From positions 17,989,884-18,053,883 of the forward strand of contig JAMKCF010000012.1 of assembly GCA_023634235.1 (NCBI GenBank): a stretch of 64,000 bases of DNA. The letters are read 5' to 3'. The notes under the pieces were generated by a model. The model had not been told where the DNA came from. It saw nothing but the letters and a program-made list of their open reading frames with translations, and did not search any database. Every line of letters begins with the position of its first letter. The stretch's first letter is position 1. Of the stretch, positions 11,501-26,500 are shown one piece after another. Position numbers and translations under genes: made by a program. The DNA is from Pisaster brevispinus. Taxonomy: Eukaryota > Echinodermata > Asteroidea > Forcipulatida > Asteriidae.

Positions 11501-14500
11501 TGGATGGTAAGTTGTTGCAGAAACAGCCTGTTTCTGGCAATCTTGACCTGTCCCAGTATCTCCAGGATTGGCTGAATTATGAAAAATGAACGGAAAGAAA
11601 ACATGGACATAGTTCAGTAAATGGCATTCTAATTCTATTATTACAACTTTTCCCATACCTGTATTATGCATAGTTTGGGTACACAAACTATGTATCTAGC
11701 ATGCTTCTTACGGAAATATTCTTTATATATTAAATGAATTTTAAAGCTCTCCAATAGAGAAAAAGAGTTTTCCTTCCATACATAAAGAAGAGTTCTGGCA
11801 GCCACACCAGATGCTATATGTATCTCCCTAGAATTGCCGATTTCACAATCTCATCAGAAAAAGGTCTGAGCAGTTCATTACAATTAACCTCACCTCCTGA
11901 ATAAAGGGGATTGGACAAACATATCTGAAAAAGAGATTAGAAAAAAATGTTGTCCATCCTTCAAATATTTGAAATTGTGAAGGATGCAAGTAGTCAATCT
12001 CTCATAATAATAGGTTATAATGTTGGTTCCCTTGAGACTCAATTATACCAGCTCCACCTCTGTCAATAACTTGAACTATCTGGAAGAGATTATCAATGAA
12101 CTGTATTGGCTCCAAGCAGAAAAAATGGCTGTTGCTTTTGTTCACTCTGTAATGTGCTGTTGCTGCATTAAGTTGCTGTTGCTGCAGTAAGCTGCTGTTT
12201 TTGCAGTATGTGGCTGTACATGTAGCTGTTGTACCTGTGTAAGCTGCTGTTGCTGCAGTAAACTAACATTGCTGTAGTACATGTTAGCTGCTCTTGCTAC
12301 TCTTGCTGCAGTTAGTGGCTGCAGTAAACTGCTGTTGCTGCAGTAAATGTAAGCTGCTGTTGCTGTAGTAAGCTGCTGTAGCTGCATTACATGTAAGCTG
12401 CTGTTGCTGCAGTAAGTTGCTGTAGCTGATACATGCGTACTTAATCATTTTTCTATTAAAGCTTTGATCACATAATCAGGAATGGTTATTGCTAAATTAA
12501 AAGGGGAAGAAACAGTTACATAGAACCAGTAGAGAATGTTTGTTTTTAAAACTGCACAGTACAGAACTTTGAAGTGAGGTACTGGAATGGACTGTTGTCA
12601 TACTGCCCCCATAGTTTGTCAAGTTCCACGCATTCAATTATAACATGTGGATGCTGATCCCCATCTTATCAAAAAAAGGAACCAGGTTATTTTCCCTCCA
12701 CTCCTCAGATCTAATGGGAGGAAAGACAATATGACCACACCAAACTGCAATGTTAAAGTTCCTAATTGTTTTGCAGAAAGATTGTTACTTTAGAGTAAGT
12801 CTACCCCAACCCTGTTTCGTTGACAACATTCAGTCCAACTTAACTTAATTTACCCGTGTGGATATACGTAACTATATTGTTTTCATGTTTGTAATGACAT
12901 TGAGAGAAATGAATACCACTCAGGCCTGATCAGGTTGCGGGTATCCAACTCGGCAATGCTTTGGCATTGTGCCAGCATGCATTGACGGGAGGGCAGTGGT
13001 ATCTCCGGGCTATTTATATATAATAATACCAATGAAATTCAAATAACGAGGACTTCACCGCTTGGCCCGTATGGCCATGAGAAAATTGAAAGCAGATGAC
13101 AAAATAGATATACATGGATTGATTCATGTTCTGGTACCTCGGTTGAAAGGAATTTCCATCCCTTGGCACCTGTGCAGCATCCAGACTGTCCATCAATGAT
13201 GTAGTAAACACCATTATCGGTTGAGATGAGGTGGATACCAGGCGATCAGGGTAACCCTGAGTACATGTAGTCCTCGGTACTTTGCATGTCATAAGCCTCA
13301 CTCCACCGGTTAAAGATTGTATCGTTTAGCTGCTGGACATACATGGCTGTTATAAGAAATACGCAATTAAACCGATGTGGCAATGAGAGATTGACACTGT
13401 CCCTGCTCATAATTATTCCAAGTAATCATTAGGTATGGTGGATAATTGGCCCCCACTGCCCTTCTTATTTTTCCCAGGATTGATTCAACGTCACTTCTGC
13501 TCGTCATGATTGCCCTTCACATCAACAGCACAGCAGCTTCAAGGAAAATTGATATCAGGCCAACAAATAAGTCCATGGGTGTCCATGCTTAAGTCGATAC
13601 TGTCATATGTCTGTTTCCTCCAACCAACAAACAATACAAAAATTTAAACTGATAGACTGGATTTAAAACGAGCTTCCCTCTCTGAGCTCAAACAAGACTT
13701 GCATGTCAGTGCGTAATTTTTTTTTTTTATATATCTTTGTTTCTTATTAAAATAGAGATAAGAAGCTGCAGTATAACTTCATGAGTCTCTAGATCCATAC
13801 ACTCTTCACAGTCAACTTTGTGTTACTTGTTAATACATGTATTTAGGCTCTGTCCATAACATTTTTAGTGACTGTCCAGCCGGACCAGTTAGCTTGTCCA
13901 TCAGCTTTTCACTAGCCCTTATTTCAAATAAAATAGGGACGCTTTTCAACACTGAACTAGCCAGCGAGACTGCTTGTTGTGAATTCTGGTCCTCAGGTGT
14001 TGTAACTGGCATTTGGCCAGCGGACCGCTGTTAAGAGACAACACTGGTTTTAATCCCGAGCACTAACGCCTACACTCTACAATCTACGGCTACAGTCTGC
14101 CCGTGGTCTGCTGTTTTGGGAGTCAAATTGCAAGTAAAGATATGGTGAGCTGGTGAGCATGTAAAAGCACTCATGTCGTCACCGTCACCTACTATGCGCC
14201 TTGCACAGTAAGGCTGTTTCCTAATTGGTGGCTATGACTGTTGCTATGGGTGTTGCTGAGGATGTACTAGCCGTAGCCGTAGCTGTAGTCGCCAATTCAG
14301 ACACGGCCTTACACTCGGCGAACTCGACTCCCAAAATGGCACAACCAATATCGTGTGGTGAGGTCAGGTGTTACAAGGAAGCAGCTGTACATGTTGATCA
14401 GTCACATGTAATGGTGCTCTTTCCATGCTCTACCCACCTTGATCATTGTCATGAATTTCCTTTGGTCTTTTCAGTCTAGATTTTTTAGATTTGTGTGATT

Positions 14501-17500
14501 TGACTTTGCTGTTCTTTCTGTTGCCTATACCAAGTGTCCTTAAGTGCAAACAATCAAAATGACGCGAAACAGAAAGTGTTAAAATTACAATTGATGTTTA
14601 CACATGAGAGGAAATATTAGAGTGAAAGATCGCCGTCATCTTCGGTTTCCACTGATATGTTACTCATTGACCAACTACGCGTAGATGATTAACCAGAAGT
14701 GTGCACTAACCACATGTACCGTTCAGTTACACTGCACCGAAGACACATACGCACGATTGGTGTATGCGGTGCCGGGTCACATGTTTGAGACATTTCCAGA
14801 ATTCCCAGGTCTTTGGATGGCGGGATTGCAAATCCAGACCTGTCCATACACGTCCGTGAAGTGTTTGCGTCACGTACAGTTGGTCCATCCGTATCAGTTT
14901 CCCGTGGTCTTGTTCCGTCTCTATCTCCGTACTGTAAGTCAATTAACTCTCCCGTTCAATTATGATTGAACTGAGGGGCATCTTCTATGATTGAAAAAAA
15001 GAAGAAGTAAAAAGAAACAGAAAATCATTATGGCAGCAGTGGAATGACATGATGTAAACGAATTCTTTGGTCCTGGTATTGTGGTGCTCTTCATTAAATG
15101 GCGCTAGTGGCAGTTTACGTAATACTACGACTTAAATCCATCATGCTAAAAGTATTTGGAATTCGTCTTATATTTGGTAGATTGTTAGTGTTGAGGTTAC
15201 TGAGCGTAACGGATGAGTTGTTGCTGCCCGGTTGAGGGATTTCATACCAATGTAAAAATGAGGTTGAAAGATTGAGCTTTAATAACATGAATCAAACTAC
15301 GCTATGTTGGAACTCAAGTAGTTTTCCTGCACTACATGCACTAAAAGAAAATATTGACAAATATCAAGTCACATTTCTTTTTTACTGAACCGTACATTAA
15401 ATGCATCCACATGATCTAAGATGACAAGGCTTTTAAAGGCTCTGTCTGCAGAACCTTCAGACGTCACTTCTGAATACTGATGATTAGACCTTTCAACAAA
15501 TTGAATGCTCGAACATTTTCAGCTGAGTAAAATTCATTGACACTTCTCATTTATTTGCCTTGTGCAATGCCCTGTTTAAGGGCATATGTCACAGAAGTAC
15601 AAGTAACACTGGGGACGCAGAGTCACATGGTTAGCTTTTCCATTAACAACCTAAAAACAACACTTCACACTGCCCTTGGTCAACAGCGCTCTCAAAATAT
15701 TCATAATTTGAATCCAGTGCAAGGATGCTTTGAGTGAGCTAATTTGGTTACCAGCCGAGTCTATTGAGACCCTTGTATTGCCACCTTGTATTGTGTACCA
15801 GCTAAGACGACAGACACTTTATTGGAGAAATTGCCATTAAGACAAGAAACTGCGGACTAGAGTTGCAGTAAGCCAAGACTTCCTGGCTACACTATATGTA
15901 ATGCACTCATCTTATAAAATTATTTGACCTATATTTTAATGTGTTTTATCTGTGTTAAATCTTGCCGTTACGGAGTATAAAAAGCAATGGCTGCCACAAA
16001 CTAGGGCAAGTAGTATAGAGACTGAAGGGTTTTCTTTAAGACATTTCTCTCGTGAGTGTCCTATTGAGTTGGTAATCCATTCATTCAGTAGGGATTAAGT
16101 TGAATTGTCAAAGAAGAAAAGGTAAAAGCATTGGCCCACTAGTCATGTCATTCTGAAAGAATCCAATTCCTGTCACAATTAAAGCTGAGAAATCTAGCTG
16201 TCGTTTGGAATCGTTTTCACGAGAAATGAATACATTAACATCAGTTTCAGAATTTGATATAGATCCCAACTTAGGTCCAATTTCATAGAGCTGCATAAGC
16301 AGAAATATTTGCTTGACACTTTTCTGCTAAGCAAAACTAACCAGGAAACCAGTAAAAACCTTGATGTGGGGTATGGTAGTTTTGCTGGTAGCCTTGATCT
16401 GGTGAGCAAAATTGTTTGTGCTTACTAACTATTTTTTTTTTAGATAGATGTTTGCGTTGGGGATAAAGAGTTTTTTACCATTTTTTTCGAAGAGCCACCT
16501 CAAAAAAATAAAATTAAAAAATCATACATTTGGGAATAATAATTGTTTTTACCCATTTTGATGTTATCATTTACATCAAATTTTCCCAAAGTTTCAAGTC
16601 ATAAAACGTTATAGTATCGTAATTACACTAATTAGCGTAAGGACAACATCACCAAATTTACAGTTTTTAGTTTTCTCAAATGGCCACTTTTCGATTTGCC
16701 ATTTTTTACATTGAAGTATATAGTGCTGGCAAGGTGCCAAAAACGACTACTCTGTGTTTTGAGTTCTCACCACCTAGACCTAGATAAATTTGAGTTTTCA
16801 CAAACAGACACTTTCATTTAAGTATTGGTTTGTACACAAAGCGCTGCACACAGACCTCATTCATGCAGTTTTCCCGAAGAGGCAATTGTATTAAACAGTT
16901 AATTACTCATTAATTAAACTTACTCTGATAAAAATAACACCAGACTTGCATGATTTAAGATCTCCACTTTCATGGCTGGTAAAATTTAATTGGCAAACAG
17001 TCTCTGAAACAAATATTTAAAAAATAGTTTAATTTCAAACGCAGTTTTTCTCCAAACATGAAAGTTTGGCTGCAGGGGCTAAATTGCTTCTTCGTGAAAA
17101 TGATCACGAAATGTTGCCATTTCTAAGGTCATAAATGTTTAAAATCTTTTGCATACAGCTCCATTGTTCCATCAAAATTATTATTAAATTGAACTGGAAA
17201 AGACCCAGGGGTTTAAACTAACTTCAATCTGCAATAACTGAGAGGTTAATGAATGGACATATCACTCACATCCAACAATCAATCTAAATTTGTTTGTAGT
17301 TCATGTGATTATTTGTTTTCCTTTCACTATATTAGTATCCATCATAAGTTCATCTCAGCTTATGCTGTGTCATCTGTACAGGATGGTTCAAGTAAAAAGC
17401 CTTTCTCTGTCAAGAGTTGAAGGTTCCAGTTTTCTGTCTGTTGTATCCTAGTGCGTGCCAAAGTGTGTGCTTTTTGTACTTAAAACACGTGCCATTTACC

Positions 17501-20500
17501 AGGAAACCTGCTGTCGGATTGCCGAGGGTGCCCTTACACAGCTCCATGGCAGTCCATAGATCCTCATGCAACCATGGGCTACATGAAAGTAGTCTGCAAA
17601 ATTAAACACCATCTATATTGTCTTTCGTCAGAGACCACTTAAAATTTCCAGAAATTTCAAGTGCAGGGAACAATTTCATCTCACGATTTTTCGTATATGT
17701 CTTTTTTTGTTCACCATAGCAAATGTTGCATTTTGATGAGAAAGTGTTTGATACAGAGCATTTTGTAGTGCTAGACAAGAGACATCATTCACTGAAGTGT
17801 TGTCTGTCTTGAGTTGATTTTATTGGAGTTCACCAAGCAATGTGAAATGATCACACATTATTTAACATAGTTTTTGAATAGTTGGACAACCATGCAAGGG
17901 GCTGCAAGCAACGGGAAAGATTTAGATGTCTGGTGAATACTTCTTCATGTAGTTTGTGGGAGAGCACTCGGGCAAAGAACGTCAGTCATTCTGTGATCAA
18001 CAAAACAATTTGACAAATTAGATTATGATTTCTCGAATAAAATCAGACAATTCATCAAGATGAGGCATCTTGTTGGAATAGCTGGTTCCCTTGTCCCTTG
18101 GGGTCATGAAGTGATGTCTGTTGAGGAAGTACTTGATGCTTCAGGTAGAGAACCAGTAGAGTGTTAGTAATTGTGTGTAATGTATGAGAGACATTTGCCT
18201 TAGGATTGTATTTCAACTTCATGCTAGGGAATAGCCTAACTTTAGATCATACGTTTTATAAAAAGTCTGACTGTTTATTTTGCATGAAACTTTTATTCTC
18301 ATATGATTGTGATTATTGGAGATGCAACGTCTTAACTGGTACCCCCCCTCTTTCTTTCCCCGGTGCTATAGAAAAACTGAAGACTGCTGTGCAAAGTTTT
18401 GCCTTGTTCTCTGTATCTTCGTTTTTGAAGTTCCAAAGTTGTTTGTCTGGATAAGTCTGTTTGTTTATTTTGTTTGATCGGGAAAAGGGGGTTATGTTTC
18501 CTTCCCCTTTCATGAACACTTCTGCTAAATTGAGTTTGTGACCTTTATTGCCTTTTCATAATTTGTTGAGTCAATCATATAGGCCCGTTACTGTTCTAAT
18601 GTTAAAAAACAAATGCGACAAGAATGGAGTGTTACATGAGAAGTTTATGTAAACACCGTCAGAATGTACTAAGGAACATTTGTATTGTGCTTAAGAATTG
18701 ACATTCTGTAAGGGTTGATCACACTGCTCTCCATGCCCTTTCTCTTAACATTTCCTGATGGTAAACACAGACCTTTACCTAGTGTTCATCTGTCATTTAC
18801 ATTGTCTATCGCAGACAGACTATGTGTTGGCAAGTTTCCCAATTCCCATCCAGATAAACCCAAAAATAACAAATCATGGGACTCAAAAAAAAAGAGAAAT
18901 TTATATGAGCGTGTGACTGAGTTGCCATTCATAATCCTTGGAAACAAGTGCATTGATATTTATCCAACCATATCTACAGACATGTAGGTTCCCTTTCCTT
19001 CCTTCTTGATTTCATTACATGGCTTTATACAAACAAACAACAGCTCATATTTCATGAATAAAAACAAACAAACCTAAGTTCTTATAAGAGTCACTAGCAG
19101 GGAAGTTTTACTCAACCATCCGCTACATACCCAAGGACGAAGTACAAACTAATTTGTCTCCCTGAAAAAGCAGGTCTGAAAGGGGATGACTTCATTGTCA
19201 TTTTGTGGTCAAAAATGCTTTAGTGTTTGTTGGTGCATTTCCCCATGCAGTAAGAAATACTTGCACCACCCAGTTTTTGTCTTGTAATTTGACCCCCAAG
19301 GTGAGGCATTGGACTATTGCTTGGTGTATCTTCCAATGATCTTCATCTGGTTCCTTGTATACATAAATGGCAAGGATAGTTCTTACTCTGATTTCTCGAC
19401 AAGAAACCAAGCTATTTTCCCTCAAGTCTCGGTTTCAGTATGATAAAGTTAAATGGAAGATCAAGATGGTCACACTATGATACAAGTCTATGGATGGAGG
19501 CATTGTTTTTTGCTCCTTTCTTTTTGAAGCATTGCAACTCTTTCATTTTGTTGCATGTTGTACTACATCAGCGTTCTACCTTTAGCACTGGCCGCTGGCC
19601 AAATGCTACCTGAGGACCAGTCGAAACTCTCTCCACTTGGTCTGGTTGCTAGTTCAGTGTTTAAAAGTATCCCTATAGTATGAAAACATGAAACGACAAG
19701 CCGGGTGAGTTTGGGTGGCTGTAAGTTACAGCTGCCAAAACTCACTATTGATTAACCAATAGCCAATTTAACAGTTAACAGTTATTGGTTACGACCACAA
19801 AAACACACCCCTAGTCCTACTGGCTAGTCACTGGAGAAGTAAAGGGGAAAACCCATTACATGTTAATGTAGTTGCACAACTTGCATATGAGATCAGATGC
19901 CTGCATAAATATCAATGCTAAGCGTGTTTGAGTAACCATAGAGGAATAAACCAGGGGCCGATTTCACAAAGAGATAAAGATTGATCTTAACTCCAAATCA
20001 CACCTAATTGCTAAGCAAAGTGTGATGTCACAATACAAATCACTATGGTGATACTGACAACTCATCTTAAGATGAATCTTAGTGCTTTGTGAAATCGACC
20101 CCAGGTGTCATTTACTTTGCTAATGTTGCGGAACATGAATGTTCCTGCCAGGTCTTGACAAGGGAGGACAGCTTATCTCTTGTGAAATTTGTTGAATATT
20201 GCATCAATCAGGGGCCTCCTGGGAATGCACTTTTTAAAAGGCAGGTTAGAAAGCTCTTCGGTTTCCAAAGCGGAACTCGGGATCAAAGGTGTTTTTGTTG
20301 TTGTCATGGTCTGATCATGCAAAACATTTATCTTGTAAGCCACTATTAGGGATGGTCACTACGAAGAAGTAAATATTGAGCAAACAAATGGTAAACACTG
20401 GGCCCAAATTTCATAGAGCTGCTTAAGCACAATAGTTTACTTTATAACATGAAACAACAGGATGGGTGGTTTATTTATCAAAAATGAATTCACACTTTCA

Positions 20501-23500
20501 AAAATGTAATATGCCTTTAAGTGTACTGTGGAGGTTGCAATATACTACAGCAATAAAATCCAACCCAAAATGTCATACCATAGTTACCGAGTAAATTAGG
20601 AATATTATTAATATCCAGTAATTGGCCATTCACTTCAAATAGGTTCACACAATTGCCTCACATTAAAGTCTCCACTTTGATAAATGAACTTGTTGTGGAA
20701 AGGTCATTGGTTCCAGGCTCATTGTTTATCGATACGCTTTTATCATTGTCAAAGCCAGAATGGCCAGGGTAAAGAGTTGTATCTATATTCAAAGTAAAGA
20801 AGTTAGATTATCCGAGAAGTGTATCTGTGTGTGCTCAAGTGTTAACGATCCAACCAGCAGTCTTCAATTGCCATCACGATACCTACTTTCAATGTAGTCT
20901 CGGTCCGATAACTAAAGGACAAGGATCGTGAATTTGTACAAATAACAAATAGCTGGCGAAAATGGGCTGAATAGTACGGCAGGCTTTTGTGTGGTTGAAG
21001 TGTATTTTTATCTATCTTGTGTTGATGGGTTTGTGTATTGCTGAAGTCAGTTAAGGGGATTGTCTTCAGGCTCATTGATACCATAGTTACACCATGTTCT
21101 GCAAATATGCACAAAAGTTCACAGTCATCATGGCTTCTTGTTTTTTGTAATATCATTCCAGATACCATCAAATTATCACATCATGTGTGCATGTATTTGG
21201 AGTAAACAAGTACCTGGAGTATTTTCTTTGACTTTGATAAAAATCTATTGAAATTTATGTGAAGTTTTAATTTCTTTTCAACAAAAGGTTTTGAGGATGT
21301 CTTAAGCTTGTTTTTATATTATGTGAATGTATAAGAAAAACATGTGAGAAACAGTTTTAAAAACTTGTTTAAAAGAAAAAGGGAGGTTGTAAATGCCGGG
21401 TTACATTTTGCCGCACCCCCCTCCCCTCACCCTTTTCAATGTGTACATGTTCATTCTTATTTGCTTAATTTTAATTTAGTTTTTTCTTTTGAGGGGCTCA
21501 ACAACTGTCAAGGAAAGAGTGGTAATGTACTTTTCAATTGCAACATTTGCAATATACTGACTCTCATTAGACAGTGTTTTAATTGAAACTACCTTTTGTT
21601 TTCTGAACCAAAGAACCCTATGATTTGCTTCATTATACAGTATGTGGTGATAGACTCTCCATCAGCAGTGTGTGTTGGGGGGGGGGGGGGGTGTAGTTCA
21701 TTGATTTGATCATCAATTGCAGTATCTGTATTAAAAGCAGTAGGCCTACCCCGTTGGATAATTGGATTGTCATCACCAGCCTTTATGAATGATGCATGGC
21801 TTTATCAGACAATCCAGGCACCAGGTTTTTTTTTTAAGTGCTACTAATAACCAGGTTTTGTTTCAATTCAAAGTAATATTAAGCCTCCAAAAGCCCTCAA
21901 TCGCTCTCGTCTTGGCTCTCCACAATTAAACCACAGACCCTCTACCTTTGAACCAATACACAGAGATGGCCAAATCATGCCCCGTAATCCAGGGACCAGT
22001 TTCTGAAGAGCTGCCGATAAGCAATTTTTCATTTTCGTTGGACTGAAAACTCAAGCTGGAAACAGCCTTACCTGGTAGCCTCAATCTGGCAATTTGACCA
22101 GGCAAATCCATGGGGGATGTAGGACACCGGTACACACGCCAGTGTTCAGTTTGAAGGGTAGCATTATGTTTCTGTTGGTAGTTGTAACAATTTACTCACA
22201 GCGATATTGAATTGCCCCTCTGATAATTGGGTTTTGAAAGTGATGAAAAATGTACGCCATAATTTGGATGGATGAGATGTTTTATGGCTTTTTTTGTGCA
22301 AACTGGATACTAACTAGTTTTTGAGAAATAACCATTTCAACAAAAATCTATTAGAAAGGATTGGTCTTTTATTTGCACTGTGTATTGTCCATACCTTCTA
22401 CACCACACAAAGCATAAAAATACTAATTACAGAATATGACATCACTCTCGGATGATAAAATTCATCCATGACAGGATCCATGAGAAATATAATCTCCATT
22501 TGTAGTGAAACCAGTCTGTATCAATCAATATTGAAAATCCATGCAGGTTATTGGGGATCAAGAGATATTATATTCAATATTTCTCTCCAGAATGTGCAGT
22601 GACCTCTTGAAATGAAATATTCTAAAAAACACTCAGAATTCATCATTAATCAAACCAAGAAAATGGAATTCGTTCCGCGATTTATTGAGCCGTGTTCATC
22701 CTCTCCAGCAAACACCAGGGTTTATGGCATCATGTTCATAAATTTGAATCGTGACGTCCACCACGAGAGACCATATTCCTGGTTTTTTTTAAAATTGCTG
22801 ATGCATACTGTGGTTTTAATGAAATAAGCTGGACCCATAGATCATTTTTATTGCCATCTGCTTGTAGGAGCATGCTAGCCTGGCCTTCAAAGGAGGGACT
22901 GCATTTTTATGGATGGGAGTTTTCACTGTTCATGCATCATCTGCTGATCATGTCATTTCTCCCATCATCCTCTTTTAAATCCACGCTTGAAATCCTAGAA
23001 AATGGATGGATCAGCCGCGAGGATTGTTTGTAAATTGCAGGGTTATTTTGTTCTGGTTTGGTCGGCTGCACTCTCAAGTGTCTCTCATACATGTTTGAAC
23101 TGCCAAAGAGCTCTCTTGCATTCTGGTCGTTGAAATGTGTACGTGCTTTTTTGAAGTTTGAAGTTTAAAATCTTGATGGGATCTTCATAATGAAGTCCGT
23201 GTTGAAGCATGGATTCGGGTTCTCGTTTGGCCTAACTTTAACCCAATTATTTGAAGTGAAGCCATAGCTTTAGTTAATGAATAATCGCCTTGAAGCTAAC
23301 TGAATATAAAGTTTGTTTGGAAATCAATCATTCTGGGAAAACATTCCATCCAAAGTACTTTAACCTTTGTAGATAGTTCTAACTCTCTGATTTTACTTTA
23401 TTACCTTATTACCTCAAGGTAATAAAGTAAAATATCCAAGGTACATGCAAGCACACATTCTTCAACTAATGATATAACTCCTTGCTTAAAAATGCTGTGC

Positions 23501-26500
23501 TTTTAGATCGTTAAAATGTGAGAAACAGAAATGGGATTATTGTGTTAAAAATGTCCCTGCAAATCGATAAGACATGTCTTGGGAAAACTGAAAGGAATGT
23601 TGTGCTTTTTTTGCAAGAATTTCCGTACCCTTGTATTCAAGGGAAGAGAGGCGCACAACTTTGTAGAGTTCATGTACACAAATCTGTCTCCATGAGTTCT
23701 TAAAAATGTATTTGTTTATTTTTAAACATACAAATAGCATTACAAAGGTTCTGGCCGCATGGCAGTGGTCTTTGTCTTAGACAGAAAATACCTCTTAGCA
23801 AATTTATCCGATAAGCGACTATGAACACAATCACAAAATATGTATATTACATGTGTCCCCTGATTCAGCGTACTAAGGTTTGAAGTCTTTAACAAATTAA
23901 ACCAACCCCTGGGACACAAGTTCATGTGTGTCCCTCCCAAACCAATACCGATGCTCTTGACTCTCTTATTCCATCATGAACACGATAGAATTACACAACT
24001 CTTTAGAGATTCGGGGTCCGAACCTAGTGCCACCTGCACTTTGCCTGTTCCAGAAATAATTTCTCCTGTGTAATGTCATACACATATGTACTTCTTGTAA
24101 TATATGGAGTTATAAATCTGTTTTCCCACTCCTCAAATGGCCGATAATCTTCTGTGTTGGTAATGCAGCCAGTTAACGTTCTGACTCTCTCCCTCTGATG
24201 GATGTGAAATAGTGCATTCACATGCATCCTCTTACAAGAGGCCCTGCAATCATAAACCATCCCAGGAACTACAGTTAATGGTTTCAAAGATATCATTTGG
24301 TAATACTTCAAATGACTGCTCAGAGTATTTTGCATTGGAGGTATGGATATTAATCTTCATTTAACCTTGTTAAGACTGTCTTGGAGAGAGTGGAGGGTGA
24401 CATTTAGTGGGTGTTGTGATTGACGGTTTGTGACGGACTTGTGCACTTGCTTTTTTCCTTTTGTTATTGGAAGGTGAACAACAGTTGAATTAGATTTACT
24501 CTTAGTCCATCTCATGTGTTTATGTTGGCGCTGGGTATAGTCTGCATTTCAAGTCTAATGTCTCGTATACACGTGCCACTTTGTGGAGGCGGATAGGGTT
24601 TGGATGGTGACCAGCATTTAAACAAGTACTTTCAATGGATGCATCATGTGTACACCTTTTACCTTATCGTAAATTGAAATACACAGGCGTGAGAGGCCCC
24701 CAACCCATCCCATTTCTGTTCATCCCTTCTCGAAGAGTGGCCCTTTAAAAGGTTGAAAAGCTATTACAAGATGCCAAGTGAAGCTGTTGCAGAAATACAA
24801 ATCTGGATTTAAAGGGTTATTCCTGTCACTGTTAATTTGTGATGATTTCGATCTGCTCAGGAAGAGAGTAGGTACCACAAAATGGTCGTACTTTCCTCAG
24901 AGGCCACGAGCCTTCAGCACCCCATCCGTGACTGGAATTGAAGTCGATATTAAAACACTTTACATGGACCCGTTGGGGTAGAAAGCTTTATCAATCTGTG
25001 GCCATCTTGTCAGATTTCCTGTGTGTAGTAACCACTACAGTACATGTACATAAAGAGGGGCCATGCTGCTTTGCTGCCAGCCTCTTCTCAATATGGTTGT
25101 GTGATTTTGCATTGTAGAAAAAAACTTAAGATGTCTGCTAGGTGGTCATTTACCCAAAGCAATTATGATGAAAACAACCAGGGATGCGAAATTTCAGACT
25201 TTTATCTGAATTCAGAATTGTTACTGTCTGCATGGTGACATAACATGCAGTAATTTTCTACAGATGTCAAGAAATCCTGCTCTTTGATCTACTTCTCTAG
25301 TGCTTAGGATACTGTTTGTGAAAGCTCATTGAAATCTAAAACTACAGGGGTTACCAAAAAGGGGAAGTGCCATTATTTCAACATACCTTCTAAGATCTGA
25401 ATCCGAGTTTCAGATGTTTTTGTCAGCATTGACTCTCACCCCTGGGCAACTATTTCAAGAGCATGTTATAAGTACACTTGGGTACATGTAAACTATGATA
25501 CGCAAATGCTAAGGCCAAGAGATTCTGAAGTACATCAAGGAAGCAACAAAGTCAAAATAATTCATCTTGAAATACATTTTGAACAAAAAGGGGGAAAAAA
25601 CCTCCCAAACCAATTATGTTTTTCGAATGGATACTATCAATGGTTGATTTGATGATGTTTTGGTCTTTAGAGTTACTAGTTTAAAAAAGAGTTCATTTCC
25701 TGTTTGATATTTTCATTCTGTAAATATGATGGTACATCTTTGTTGTCTTAAATGCTACATTAATTCCATTCCTTTAATTTCACAACAATCCTGTGAATTT
25801 TTATCAGCGTTCTCTCACTTCAACCTTGTAATGCTCTTTAAAATTTTATAGCCTGGCCTTACCAGAGAAATACTGTCAGATTACAACACTATTTTCCTAA
25901 ACTTGAATGCTTTTCAGTGTGTGATATTTCTCAGAGTATTTACTACCAGTTCTGATTTGACTGATAATCACAAGAAACAAACCCATGTTCTTAAGAAATT
26001 GCGATGAGAAAGTGTTTGCATGTGTCACTCCATCTGTACAGTATAGGGCTACAGTTGCCTGTATCACATGAGTAAGAAATCCCATCACTGTTGTTGCCCG
26101 CAGTCTGCTGTACGTTTGCACAAGTACAATCAACTTGGGTCAATATTTGTTGTAAATTAATTCACCAACTACAACTAACATATAGACTTGATCATCCAAA
26201 CAAGCAGTTGGAATATCGTCATCGATGTACGTAATGTCTCCTTGGGCTCTTCTATTTGGAAGGAGTGCCTGAGGTTATCAACTAATTATTTTTTTTGATG
26301 AAGGTGTTTACCTTGTGTGATTTATAAAAATCAATTATTGGACATGTTTTGGTCAAATTATTTATTTCTTGGGCACAAACAAATTTAATAGAGAATATTC
26401 ACAGTCAAATTTTGACAGTCAAAATAGCCTCAGTGTAAATTACTACTAGATATAATTATTGTGATGTTACATTAAACAATTTTATGAGTACAAAATCAGT

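Noticed and set aside
12142..12387. Gln/Leu-rich minus-strand frame
   Set aside because: It is the translation of the CTG-rich minisatellite, without splice or start support.
14685..14969. Open frame followed by a donor-like ctgtaagt
   Set aside because: The composition is plausible but there is no acceptor, no family motif, and a stop-free frame also exists on the other strand.
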